Shown: positions 46,001 to 58,084 of the stretch, piece after piece
Position numbering within the stretch: position 1 is the first letter of the stretch
How the letters are laid out: each line of letters starts with the position of its first letter
Assembly (NCBI GenBank): GCA_028023455.1
Contig: JAQFVV010012405.1
Location: 2,793,149-2,857,148 of the forward strand
Direction of reading: 5' to 3'
Source of the DNA: Epiperipatus broadwayi
Taxonomy: Eukaryota; Onychophora; Udeonychophora; Euonychophora; Peripatidae
Length of the DNA: 64,000 nucleotides
Translations under genes and position numbers: made by a program
The notes under the pieces: model-generated
What the model saw: only the letters and a program-made list of their open reading frames with translations
Told to the model about the DNA's origin: nothing
The model's database searches: none

Positions 46001-48226
46001 TCCATGTACAATGGATTTAGCAATACACACATCTTGCTATCAGTATAAAGTCAGTTTTTTAAATTTTGTTAGTGGTTATCTGACACTGAATTTGATGTAA
46101 AAAAAAATAATACCAAACTATTTATAAATATGCCAAGTGCACTTTTTTTTTAGTATAAATATTCAGTTTGGATTAACTTATGGAATTTTTAAATGCTGGA
46201 TCTGCCAGTAGAGTGAGAAATATAATATGATCCTTCAGTCCTCCAACCATTTAACATGTGATGACTTACTGATATTATTTTTAATAATTTATTTTAAAAA
46301 AATAATTGTATATAAATTTAATAAATTAAATCATTAACAAATTTACCCCCTTTATTATTGAGATATTTTGCGATTATTGAAGAAAGTATTGCAGTTTTTT
46401 TAAAAAGAAATTTTTTTAAAAATAATTTGTTAAATATAAATTTGAGCTAATTTCAGTTTATCGGTTCGAAATTTTATAATGTAGTTTGGCAATAAATTAG
46501 ATCGTATGGTAATTTATGTAAACTGTCAAAAATGAAATTGGTAATAAAATTTCTCCTTTTAGGTCTGACCAAAAAAAGTTTCATTGTGAATGAAAAAAAA
46601 AGATTTGTATTATATACATGTTGTTTTAAGAATGTATGTAAATTTGTTGCATATGTATACGCGTGCTTTTTTATTAATTTCGTTATATATACAAGCAGGC
46701 ACATTCTTTTTTATATAAATTTGAATCCAATAAATTATTATGAGACAACGCATTAATTTCACTATATTTATCGGTGTCCAGCTTTTTTAAAGCAAATCAA
46801 ATACTTTATTAATCACTTTAAAGTAGTTTCTGGCTGTAATTTATTACTTTGACATTGTCAGTATTGATTTATTAATCAATTATTTTAACAGGTGTATAAA
46901 TTTACTCCATCCAAATTTTTGATAGGTACATTTCATCAGTTAATGAATTTTGTATGTATGTTTGAAAAAAAAATAATAATAATAAACTTTGTCATTCGAC
47001 ATCTGATCTTTATATTTGTCATTTATCAATTTTAATTCAATTGTTTTGTTTTAGCCTATTAATTACCCTCTGTCTTATGTAACCACTAGAGATTGCTAAT
47101 TCGATTTAATAAATAGTATCATATTTTTGGAATGAGATAAATATTTACTTGTTTTCATTTATTTTATTGTTTTGGTGGTAACTACGTCTTTTGTAAAGAA
47201 AATAAATTATTGTATTAATATTATTTTTATCTGAAAATTAAAATAATAACATTTCTATTTTAAAAAAAAAGAACTTACATTCACAGATTTACTAATTTCA
47301 TCATTACATTTATTGATGATAGAGATGATTATAGTAATACTCTTTTAAAAAAAAAGGAAATAAGTTAATCTTAGTTAATGAACAAAGCTTTAAATTAAAC
47401 ATGTGTAATTTGTAGCTTGGGTGCCTGCTTTTATAAAATCTATTATTTTTGAATCTTATATATATAATGTTTTAATATTTTTGTTATATAGCCTATCTTT
47501 TTTCTACATTTTTATTGTGTATCATTTTTGATTATCTTAAACTGACTCATGTCTGTGACAATTGTTCCCACAGAGATTCTACCCAAAATATTTAAAGATA
47601 ATGGTGGAAATACATTCTTAGTCATTTAATTAATATAATGCCAATTTTAAAACATAATCTGTGCTGTATATGTTTGATTTCATGATATAAGTTTTGAATG
47701 CAGTATAGATTTATTGTATTCCATTGCTTTTTAATCCCATTTATTGAACTATATATTTACATTTTCAGCATAAAAATTTCAAATAATAGCAACTATAGTA
47801 AATATACATTTTGCTAATATGAAGGATATAGTTTCTGAAAATGACCCCACACAAATAAAAAGTAAATAATTTGGGCAGCATTGATCTAATCATTTTTTCT
47901 CCATTTCTGGGTCTATTTAAAATCTTTTTAAAAATGGCTTCATTTATTAACTTAAAGTCACTCTAACCATTTCTAATAATTTGTTTATAATTTATAAGCT
48001 TACTAATATTCTGTTTATCATGTTTAAAGTCAACTGCTCCCTCTCTTTTTGAAAGACCTCAGTGGGAACTTCAATCACATTTGCAGCAGTTTATTTTTAT
48101 AATTAAACCTTTATTCTACATTGGATGTGGATAATCTTTACATATTTATTATAAATATGAGCTTATAAATGACAGACATTTTAAAAATTGATATTTTAAC
48201 TTTGTAAAATAGTAAAATAAATTGCT
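43061..48226. other. AT-rich sequence without recognisable gene
   Basis: 5 kb of AT-rich DNA with homopolymer runs and a short (TA)n at about 45920. The small open frames (for example 46532-46756 plus and 46474-46704 minus, which overlap antisense) have no recognisable domain. Confidence 0.5.
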
Positions 48227-48239
48227 AAGCTGAATTCTT

Positions 48240-48341
48240 TTTTTTTTTATGTGTCAAAGCATCAGCGGGAAGCGAACCCATGAAGTTGGGACAACTACTT
48301 GTAAGGTAGTTGTGCTGACCACTTGACCACCAACGCTTGAC
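48240..48341 (-). mobile_element. tRNA-derived retroposon with 13-bp target duplication
   Basis: On the minus strand the insert reads as a tRNA-like molecule: an acceptor-like 5' end (AGCGTTG) that can pair with TGATGCT near the 3' end, an A-box-like segment (GGTCAAGTGGTCAGCAC), an anticodon arm ACTAC-CTTACAA-GTAGT with candidate anticodon TAC, and a T arm containing GGGTTCGCTTCCC. The D stem pairs poorly. It ends in an A run, and AAGCTGAATTCTT flanks it on both sides (48227-48239 and 48342-48354). This marks reverse transcription and insertion, so it is a tRNA retropseudogene or very short SINE rather than a working tRNA gene. Confidence 0.8.
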
Positions 48342-48354
48342 AAGCTGAATTCTT

Positions 48355-50955
48355 AACTGTAGTAATAGTATTTTTTATTATTGGTTCATGATATTGTTTA
48401 TTCATAAATGTTGGAGAATGAAATATTTTTTATTTCAATTACCATTTTTGAAATAGAAATGAAATTTGAGTGATACATTACAAAAGAATGAAAATATATT
48501 TTAAATGTACTTTTATTTAAATTTCATACAAATTTTTTTCACTGGTGTTTATGAAAGCAATTGTTATTAACTAATAAAATCTACTTGCTTTCACTATAAA
48601 CATGTTTTTACAATTTGTCTTCTTAAAAACAAGCATTTTCAAATAAAATCTAACTGTAATCAAATATTTTTTTGATTTAATAAAAAATATTTTCTAAATA
48701 TAATCTGTAAATAATTTTAAATATATAAATTATTGAAAAATGGAAATAACTACCCCCCACTGTGTTAGTCATGATTGTTTATTATTACATTTATTAAAAC
48801 ATTTAGTCTTTACATAAATTTAAGTAATAGACAAAATTCACCCTATAATTTCAAAATCAAATCAAAAAGTTATGATTATATATTATTATATAAATAAATT
48901 GTTAAAAATTACAATTTTTCATTTCAAAATACTAAAACAAAGCACACACTAAAATTTGCCTGGATAACAAATAATGTATCCATCATTGATGCCCAAGCAT
49001 TGTCAGCTTGCTTTTATAATCAAATTTTGTATAAAGATATCTATGATAAATCTTCAGATTGTTTTTTTTAACTAATAATGTATTTAACAATTTCTAAGCA
49101 AAAAAACAAATGTACTTGTAAACAAACATTATAAATACCTAAAAATAGTGAAGAAAAGCTCAAATCTGTCGTAGTGCCATCAAAATGTCCTAAAATATCT
49201 CAAAATGAATGCTTTGGCAGGGATAAGAAAACAGGATGTTAATGTGAATATTAGAACTGCTTTTGATCTGTACAATATTTTACAGATATATAATTTCTTT
49301 TTAAAAAAATATGGGGAGAATAGTATTGTTCTTATTAATATTTTATATTAGTAAAGATCTATAACAATTCTACTATCAAATTCACTGCCATTTTTGTTTG
49401 TTAACTCCTAGTGGCCATTTTTAAAAATATTTTCAATATTTGATTTTAAAAATAAATTCATTATTCTATACTGTATTTTCAAAATGTTATAAATTGTCAA
49501 ATAAAAAATATTTTTAAAAGCAATATTTCAAATTTTCAAATATAAAAACAAAATCATAAACTGAAACATAATAGCAGAACAATAGCATTTTGTCATTTTG
49601 CTATTGCTGATAAAAATGAGTTTTTTAAAAAATATATCTATTATTTAAACTTTGTTTCTAAAATCCAAATGAATCATTGTTAAGACATTATAAACAACAA
49701 AATTATTTTTAAAATTTTTTAATTCCACTTATAGTTAGTAATATATCACACGTAATTGCTGCTACTTTCATAATATAGGCATTACTTCTTCAGTAAATCA
49801 TAATTGGCTGCTTAACACTATTAAAATTCTTTTAACTTGTTTTATTTCATATCAAGCATTTTTGAATAAAATATGAGTTTAATCATAAATATCTTTGTTT
49901 TAAAATAAATATTTCTAAAATATGTTGCAAAATTAATCATAATTATGTGAATAAACTATAAGACATATAAAATTTTTTTCCCAAAGAAAAATGTTTGCAA
50001 ATATTATCACAAGAGCTCCTAAAGCTTGAGAACAAAGAATCTACATATCAGCACAATTTTTTTTTTTTAAAAAATAATAAACCAGTAAAATTTTTGTTCC
50101 ATTTTCTGCCTGTAAATGAAGGCAAAATCAAAAAATTAATGCTACAGATAGTCACAAGAGAGTGAAGGTAAGTTGAAATTCAGGATAGCAGTGCCATTAG
50201 AAATTGCTATAATAACATTGCTACTAGTGAGACAGATAATATGGATGGATATATCAACAAATCAGTAGCAAATATTGTATTAAGAAATAAATAAAAAAAC
50301 TTTAATTAAACAATATATTGATTACAAAAATCAATATGACAGAAATTATAAAATAAGCCAGATGTACCTGGCCTTTTGAAATGTCATCATTTTCATATGT
50401 GAATTTGATAGCAAATAAAATATTTAAATATTATATAAATACATATGAAAAATGTACATAGCCTGAAAGTCCATCATTTTTGTAATTTCAATTTTGCAAT
50501 TGTGAAATTTGATAGCATTTTTGTAATAGTTTTTTTAATTGGTTGCGTATGGAAAGGATGTTTTTTTTTTTTTTTAATTGGTTGCTTTAATAAATTGTCA
50601 TTTAAATTTTTCACATGTATGTTGTCAGGTGTATCATTTGTGAAGATGGGGTGGATAGGTGTAAGGAGATTGAAAGACTGAGTTCAAATTCCTTTTAATT
50701 ACATTTGTGCAGGTGTGTGTAAGCCTGTTCGCACATTAATTAATAGTTAATGTAAATTGAACAAAAATTTTAATATATAAATAAATACGAGAAAAGGTAC
50801 TCAGTCTGAAAAGCAGTAAGTGAATTTGACACCATTAAGTACAACTGTAAATAATAATAATATTTACTTGAATGCCATCTGAATAATAAAAAAAAATATC
50901 TTGAAAGACCATCATTTTTGTAATAATAATAATATTATTATTATTTACTGGATGT
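48355..50955. other. AT-rich sequence without recognisable gene
   Basis: No coding feature seen. Short motifs here (for example TGCTATTGCTGATAAAA at 49601 and AAATAAAATCTAACTGTAAT near 48640) recur in altered form at about 53783 and 53228, suggesting an old large duplication. Confidence 0.45.
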
Positions 50956-50960
50956 AAATA

Positions 50961-51420
50961 TGGTACTATAGCATCTATTTTTTCTCCCTCACTAAACATC
51001 ATATTTCAGACATGTATTTATATACTGTAATTACATTTTCTTCATGATTTAAATACTATACTTCTGTAATTCAAAGCACGTGTGCTGATTTTTTTTTAAA
51101 CGTTTTTTATTAATGGTGAATAAATGTAATATGCTAACTAAAACCAAATGAAAATATGGTACTATAGCCTTTATTTTTTCTCTCACTAAATATCACATTT
51201 CAAACATGAATTTATTTACTATAATAACATTTTCTTCATAATTGAAATACTATACTAAAAGGACATGTATTGACTTTCTTTGCATAAATGTAATAATATG
51301 CTAACCAAACTAAATACAATACTATAAGATCTATTTCTTTCTCACTGAACATCACATTTCAAACATGAATTTGTGTACTGTAATCATACTTTTTTCACAA
51401 CTTAAATACTATACTTATTC
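50961..51420. repeat. Three diverged tandem units (160-196 bp)
   Basis: Units start at about 50961, 51157 and 51317 with TGGTACTATAGC, TGGTACTATAGC and CAATACTATAAG. Each continues through a TCACTAAACATCA-type block, an ACATG block, an ACTGTAAT block and TTAAATACTATACT. Confidence 0.7.
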
Positions 51421-51429
51421 AGTTCTGGT

Positions 51430-53285
51430 TAAATGCTGTACTAATATTTTTCAGAGCATTTTTTCTTCAAAAAGTTTTATGTCTTCACATAAAATGGCTT
51501 GTAAAAAAAATACAGCTTAATGGTGGAACAAATAATAATTTTTTTGTTGCAAAATATGTCTCGTGGATTTGATACATGGCATCAGACAAACATTAATACA
51601 CTCACCAATCAGACAACAGAAAAAATAGAGATTTTATATATAAGATATTTGTTATATATATATATATGAATGTTAGGACATTTAACCGAGAAAAGGTAAT
51701 CACATGTTTATAAATTTTATCTTTTATTCATGCTAAGCATGCTTTCAATATTAAAAAAAAAATTGGCCAGAATTCATATTATTTTATAATCAAGATTGAA
51801 ATAGTTTGGTTAATTGGATCAAAAAAATAATATCAAATATTATTATTTTTTAATCATGTAACTTTATTTTCAATATATTTTTTAAAAATCTGTTTAGTTG
51901 CAAACTCTATCTTGAACATTTTATTTATATGATTAAATCTCATTTCTATACCATATATTGATAATCTTAGCATTATTTATTACAAATGTATGCTTTCAAA
52001 TGATAATCATTCTAAATGTTAATATATGACTGTTGCAAAATATGAAAATAAATTTCTAAATGAAGTTTTTAATCTCTTAGAATAGGGTTGGCATAATTGG
52101 ATGTAATTTATCTATTCAAAAAGTTAGTAGAATGAAATATTAAATATCTGAATTCCATTTTTTAAAATAAAAAGAAATTTAGTTTAGTTAAAGAAAGAAA
52201 ATATATATTAAAAGATTAACCACCTTTCAGCATTCCACTAATTTTCTGACAGATTTCTTTGTTCTCACTGGATTTAAGCTTTCAACTTTCATTTTGATAT
52301 TAAGCCATTATTATTTATCAGAACATAATAAAATTGATTTCATTTGATAGATATTTTTGTTTAGAAATTAAATAAAATTTAAAAAATCACATTTGATTTG
52401 TGGAATTATTTTAAAAATTAGATTTTAATCAAAACAAAACACTATCACATCATCAAATTTCAGGTGGAGCTGATTCAATTTGCAAAGTAAATGAAATCTT
52501 TGTTTTAAAAATCTGAATGAATTATTTTTAATAACTACTAAATCTATTAATTTATGTTTTAAAACTATTTTTTTTTTCATAATTTTTACAATATTGGTAA
52601 ATATTACAACAATCTGCTGAGTGATCTTATTTCTAGATGGCTGGGTTTTCTGTGCCTGTAATCTCAATAGTAACAGTATTCAGAAGAATATATTCTTTTA
52701 TATTTAAAAATAAAACATTTCTATAAAAAATAAATATAATATTTATTTTTGATTTCTAATAATTATTACACAATTACAATAGAAATATAATCATAAACTT
52801 TCCAAAAAATCAAGTTTTTAGACCATCATAATATTTTCTCAATGTAATCTCGCAAAGTTTGACATCACAAAATATATAAAGCATAACTATCATCACGGAG
52901 CTTGAGATACTTTGAAATACTGTATATTCAATTTTTCTGTCATTATTTGAATTTTTTGTATTTAAAATATTAGAAAATAAATATAGGCAAATTTTAAAAC
53001 CATAAAAAAAAAGCTTTGCAAAATGTTCAGCAGAGAACTAAAAATGCAAATTTAACTTCTAGAAATCTTAGATGCAGCTCCAATACTTCAAAATATGTAA
53101 AGGTTATTAAAATGAAAGGAACATTATCATTTTGACAAAAGGTCATTCTATTTTACCCAATAGAAACAGCTTTGGCTTGTCATAAAGAACATTTTAAGAA
53201 TTGTCTTTTTAAAAAGTAATGTTTTGAAATAAAATCTAATTGTAGTGATATAAAATAAAAATGATTTGAATGCCTTCTCTTGTAG
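51430..53285. other. AT-rich sequence without recognisable gene
   Basis: The open frame at 52425-52667 (minus) has no recognisable domain. No transposon ends seen. Confidence 0.5.
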
Positions 53286-53288
53286 TAG

Positions 53289-53332
53289 CATTTATCATAA
53301 ATAAAAAAAAAGCTTGTTTAGAGCTATTAGCA
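53289..53332 (-). repeat. Dispersed inverted-repeat element, terminal fragment (copy 3)
   Basis: In plus-strand sequence, GCATTTATCATAAA, an A run, and AAGCTTGTTTAGAGCTATTA match one end of copies 1 and 2. The preceding TTCTCTTGTAG also matches the copy 2 interior (TTCTCTTGTGG on its minus strand). The rest is missing or too diverged. Confidence 0.55.
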
Positions 53333-54158
53333 CGCTCTTAATTTTACATATTTGTAAGTGCAAGCTATATATAAGTCATGTGACATCTGACTTGTTACTA
53401 TTACTATTAATAAGTATTTTACAAAAATATTGCATAAAAAACCTTTGTAAGCAAATTACTGAAAATTACAATTTTTATTTAGCAAAGTTAATCTTTTTAT
53501 TTTCCTTCAGGCTAAAATATTCTGCCAATCAAAAATTGTCAAAGGGGCAGATCTCATGGCATTGATATGCAAATTGAATATTGTAATTGACTTAATGAAT
53601 CATATAAATCTGACAACTTCAGATTTTTTTTCACCTAATAATTTTAAAATTATAACTGTGGTAAAATAAAACAAACAGTGCACAGTAATGTAAAGATATG
53701 GTGATCCAGCACTATTGTAATTTGCAAAACAATACTATCAGTGCAAAGTTGACACTATTAAAATTAAAATCATTAAAGAATGCTATTGCTAATAAAAGTT
53801 GCTTAATATATACATATTTTAAAGCATTGTTGATTTTTTTCTATAATTTAATAAAAAGAAAATCAAATAATGTAATTGAAAAATAGATTGGAAAAAAAGT
53901 CCAAGAAATAATGATACTTATAATTCTGATTAGTTGATTATTTTTGAAATATTATCGTTTGCCAAATTTTGAATACATCTTTTTTAAGTTTTTTTTTTTT
54001 TTAAATTATGATTATTAGTTTTATTGAGGTATTTGCCCCTATTAAATTGATTACAAATAAAATTATTCATGACTTGATCCATTATTTTATTGAGTGATGT
54101 AAATCTTCATAGCTGATTAACTAGTAACTGATTTGCATAATAAATTGCAGATATGTAA
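53333..54158. other. AT-rich sequence without recognisable gene
   Basis: Small frames at 53314-53565 and 53698-53886 have no recognisable domain. Confidence 0.45.
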
Positions 54159-54160
54159 TA

Positions 54161-55267
54161 CACCTGGGTCTCATTTTACGCAATAGATAGGTTCCTCAGA
54201 AAACACGTGCAAATGAAATCATGCAAAAATAGATGTAACTTACATTGAAAAAGGCGGGATGCGGTCTGTGATTTTTCAAAATTCGCGTAAAAGCAAAGGA
54301 CCAATGTAAAATTACTTTAAAATTCGCGCGCAAAAAAAATAATGAAATAAAATATGACTAATAAAAAATTTCAAATTCGAAAAAAATTGATACAAGACAA
54401 ACTTTTTTTAACTGTAATATTTAATTTTATTCAAAATAATATATTTTTATGCATAATTTACAATACAGTAATTTACATTTTTTTATACACGTTTTAATTA
54501 TTATCGCTATTTGCCGAAAAACACGTTCGTTTGCAAACTGGTAAAAAAATCAGATTTTTCACAAGAGGAAATACAACTAGCACCAACTTCACACTCATGT
54601 TGTGTCAATGGTTTTCTGATGACAACATAATTAGTAATTAATCTTTGAGACGATGATTTTATTAATTGTTTATGAAACTAACAACTAAAAATTAAATTCT
54701 TATTTTTGTCTTTAATTTTCATTTCTGTTTAAAAATCAAATTTCACATCACATTAATTTCAAGTCGCCGTAAATAATTTTTAAATTGTTAATTACAATTA
54801 AAAATCAGATTTTAATTTTTAATTGTCAAATTTAATTGTGCCCACTGCTATTACTCACCTTTTAAAAATAAACTTGTGGTCACTAAATGATTAATAATTG
54901 ATTACGTTCTTTTTTAAAAAGCAAAAACAGAATGTGATTTAAAATGCAAAATTAACACGCACAATGTTTGAACAAATTTACATTATAATCTTGTAAAATT
55001 TAATGTGTGTATAGATAAAATGTGGAAATCATGATTTTAATTTCATTATTGCATAAAATCTTACTATTATAAAGCACTGAAAATATTGAAATTACTAAGA
55101 TGAAAGTCAAATTCCAATAATGTGCTATTACTTTCAATATAATGTAAGTGCGCACAATTTATTATTTAAAGTAATAGCGCATTATCGGAGTTCGACTTCC
55201 GGTGAAACATGAATCGCATAACTTCAAAATCGTGTTAAATAAGTCCATGTAAAAAGAGACCCAGGTG
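54161..55267. mobile_element. 1.1-kb TA-flanked non-autonomous DNA transposon
   Basis: The terminal inverted repeats are CACCTGGGTCTCATTTTACG at the left and the complement of CACCTGGGTCTCTTTTTAC at the right, bounded by TA at 54159-54160 and 55268-55269. Both subtermini hold degenerate copies of a CGTGTAAAT...TCATGCAAA-type motif. Near the right end a second inverted repeat (55102-55133 with 55170-55201) would form a hairpin. TA target and terminal structure fit the Tc1/mariner-pogo superfamily; no intact transposase frame is present. Confidence 0.75.
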
Positions 55268-55269
55268 TA

Positions 55270-57645
55270 CTATGTTTTTTTTTAAATCAAACAGTTGAAT
55301 AGAATACAATGAGGTATATTAGTAATATTATTTATTGAGATTATATCAAAAAAATTTAAAAATCATATCAAATGATCTTAATCATTAAATATATACATAT
55401 AAGAACATTAAATTCATTAATACTAAAAATTTTGCTTATAACTGCTATGTGTATGTTACATAGCTTTGATAGTAAAAGTGACAACATTAATTGTACTTAT
55501 GTTTGAACTAGTGTTCTATATTTATGATTGTAGTATTAATCTTAAAAAGTGTAGTGACTTGATCATAAAATAATGAGAAGGATTTTACTTCATTAAGATG
55601 TGTCTGTAAATTCAGTTTTCATTTTGTTGTGAGATGTAAATAGCACATCCATGCATAAAGTAATAAAGATTGTAATGTAATAATTAGTGCATATTGTTTC
55701 CAGATTTACAAGTAGGTTTAGATTTTTTTTTTTAGGTAATTGATCCACAGACAATCATTTTATCCATGGATTTCTATCATACTATTATACAACATTTTAT
55801 GATATATACCTGTGGGTATTAGGTTTGTATTTTTTTTTTTGCACTGTTATCTTCTTTGTATATTAACAGAACAAAAAGGTATAAATGACGTATATAAAAA
55901 AAAATACAGTGGGTTTGTTACTCAGAAATAAAAGTGACAGACCCGGCCATAATCCAAGTTACTTGATTATATCACTATACTAAATCATGCAGTGCTAAAT
56001 GATGATTATATTGTACTATGACGAATCATTAATTAATCAAATATTCATATCTATCTTCCTTTCTAATATATAAATTAATAATTTATAAAAAGATACAGCA
56101 GGAAATATTTTCTAAATTCATTCATAATACTTTTTTTGCTCCACGTAGTTTTATACAGAGTTAAAGTCCAGGGTTCATAGACCACAGAATGTTTTAATTT
56201 CTTCCTATCTCTCGAGCAGTAATTCATTCATTCATTTTTTTTAAATAAACAAAACTTTGTGTTATTTTTTGAAATTTTGTGTTGAATAGTAAATTCGAGT
56301 TTTAACAAGGAATTGGAGAAAGTTTTGTATATTAATCATTTTTATAAGATATCTAAGTATGTCTGTATTATTGTGTTTTTAACTTATAAGAAACAATTAT
56401 TATATTAGTTACTGTCAAAGTTTGAGTACAAAGAAAATAAGCAGAAAGCATATTACTTTTTTGGAAATATTAATAGAAATGTTTTTTTTTTTTTTAAGAA
56501 AATGATGGAAAAAAAAACGGTGTTAAATGATGGGGAAAATATAACAAATGAGTAAATTTAAAATATGTCTGTCAGAAAGTTATTTCTCAATTGGAAAAAA
56601 AAATTAAATAACAGAAAAAAAAGTTCATGATGATAATCCAATTGAAATGTGATTTAATTCTACTGAATTCTTGTGGGACGCAAAAGAATGCTTTTCATTT
56701 CCAGCTTTTTTGTTGCTAATTATAATAAAACTACTAATCTAATTACTAGTCACAGTTGACTAATTGCTTTCACGATTGAGACAGGTTTTATTTATCATAC
56801 ACACACACATAAACAATATAGAAATTAATAAATGTAAAAAAATAAAATTAATTGTTAACATACTGTACGTGGCTGTATATATATAGAATGAAAGAGAAAT
56901 TTGTATTGTACGTTGAATATATATATATGCTTGATATGTATATATGTAGTTGTGTTATAAATTATAAAAGTGTAATTTATTCATAAATAAGTTATATAAA
57001 TTATTTTTGTTAACTAAAAATACATAATTAATCTCTAACGGAAAAAAAAGATTCGAAAACAGATTACAAGGGAGTTAAAGAAATTAATTAGGATTAATTA
57101 AGAACGATAAACAAAAACAACAACAAAAAAAAAACAAGTTAATCTTTTTAAGCAAGATAACCCTAAAAGAAAAAAAAACAATGCCTTATGGGAACTAATA
57201 AAGGAAATTGATAAAAGGACATAGCCTCTATAAGGGAATTGGACTGCCATCTGAACGCACTTATAATGTCATGGACATTATAAGTCATGATGAGCAACCA
57301 AGAAGAGAGTGATTAGATAGAGGTTTTATCTCAATGAACGTCACCATTTATGTGTTTCAAATTGAACAAAGGGATTCATACAAGCCGTACAGATTTTTGA
57401 ATATTATTTTGAATAAGCTTAAGGGCATGCAAATAACTAATAACGTATAATTTGTTGCTGTTTTAGTCTAAAATATTTTGTATTATATATAATCGTTAGT
57501 ATGCAGAAAGAATTATAAATTAACATAATGACACAACATCATATGTTCTGGTTCTGGTTTTAATTATTCTAATTAGAATATATCATTAAAAACCAAAGAA
57601 ACAGCGTGTATAAAGAAAAGACATTCACTAAAAATAGTAACCAGT
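55270..57645. other. AT-rich sequence without recognisable gene
   Basis: This holds short microsatellites (an AC run near 56800 and AT runs near 56880-56930) and a perfect 12-bp-stem hairpin at 57259-57285. No coding frame is supported. Confidence 0.5.
57259..57285. repeat. Short perfect hairpin
   Basis: ACTTATAATGTC, then ATG, then GACATTATAAGT: a 12-bp stem with a 3-base loop. No terminator-like or transposon context is evident. Confidence 0.6.
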
Positions 57646-57653
57646 CTTTAGAC

Positions 57654-57730
57654 TCAGGCTTCTCAAACTTTTTTCACTTACGACTCTTTTCAAAACTCAA
57701 GCAAATATTTTCGTAATCCTGGGTATAGAG
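57654..57730 (-). mobile_element. Putative hAT transposon terminus
   Basis: CAGGCTTCTCAAACTTTTTT followed by a CACTTACGACTC block resembles the CAG-G-TTCTCAAACTTTTT ends of hAT elements of the Charlie/ZBED type. It lies on the C-terminal side of the hAT transposase remnant at 59.7-61.4 kb, in the orientation expected for its 3' end. The partner terminus was not found. Confidence 0.5.
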
Positions 57731-58084
57731 GTATATAAACTAAGAATACAAATTAAAACATTTTCTGAAAATAATTATTTTAATATACATATGAATATAA
57801 GTTTACCATTTATTCAAAACAAAGCCAAATATTCATACTAATGAGGTTGGCTATATTTATATATTTGACTATTTTCATCATTTATTATTAAATGTTGAAT
57901 GTCTTTATAAAAAATTGACTTTATTTAAAATTTCCAATTACATTCAATTGTTAGTAATGCACAACATTTCGAGAGGTATTTATTATTCTCCTCTCTTCCT
58001 CAGATGTTGCTGGGTCTGACTATTGTTAGTTCTAGAAATTTACCTTGATACAATTTTTTAGGATTTTTTAATTGAAGTTCTTAG

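Noticed and set aside
48240-48341. Functional tRNA gene
   Set aside because: The D stem pairs poorly, an A run follows, and a target duplication shows retroposition.
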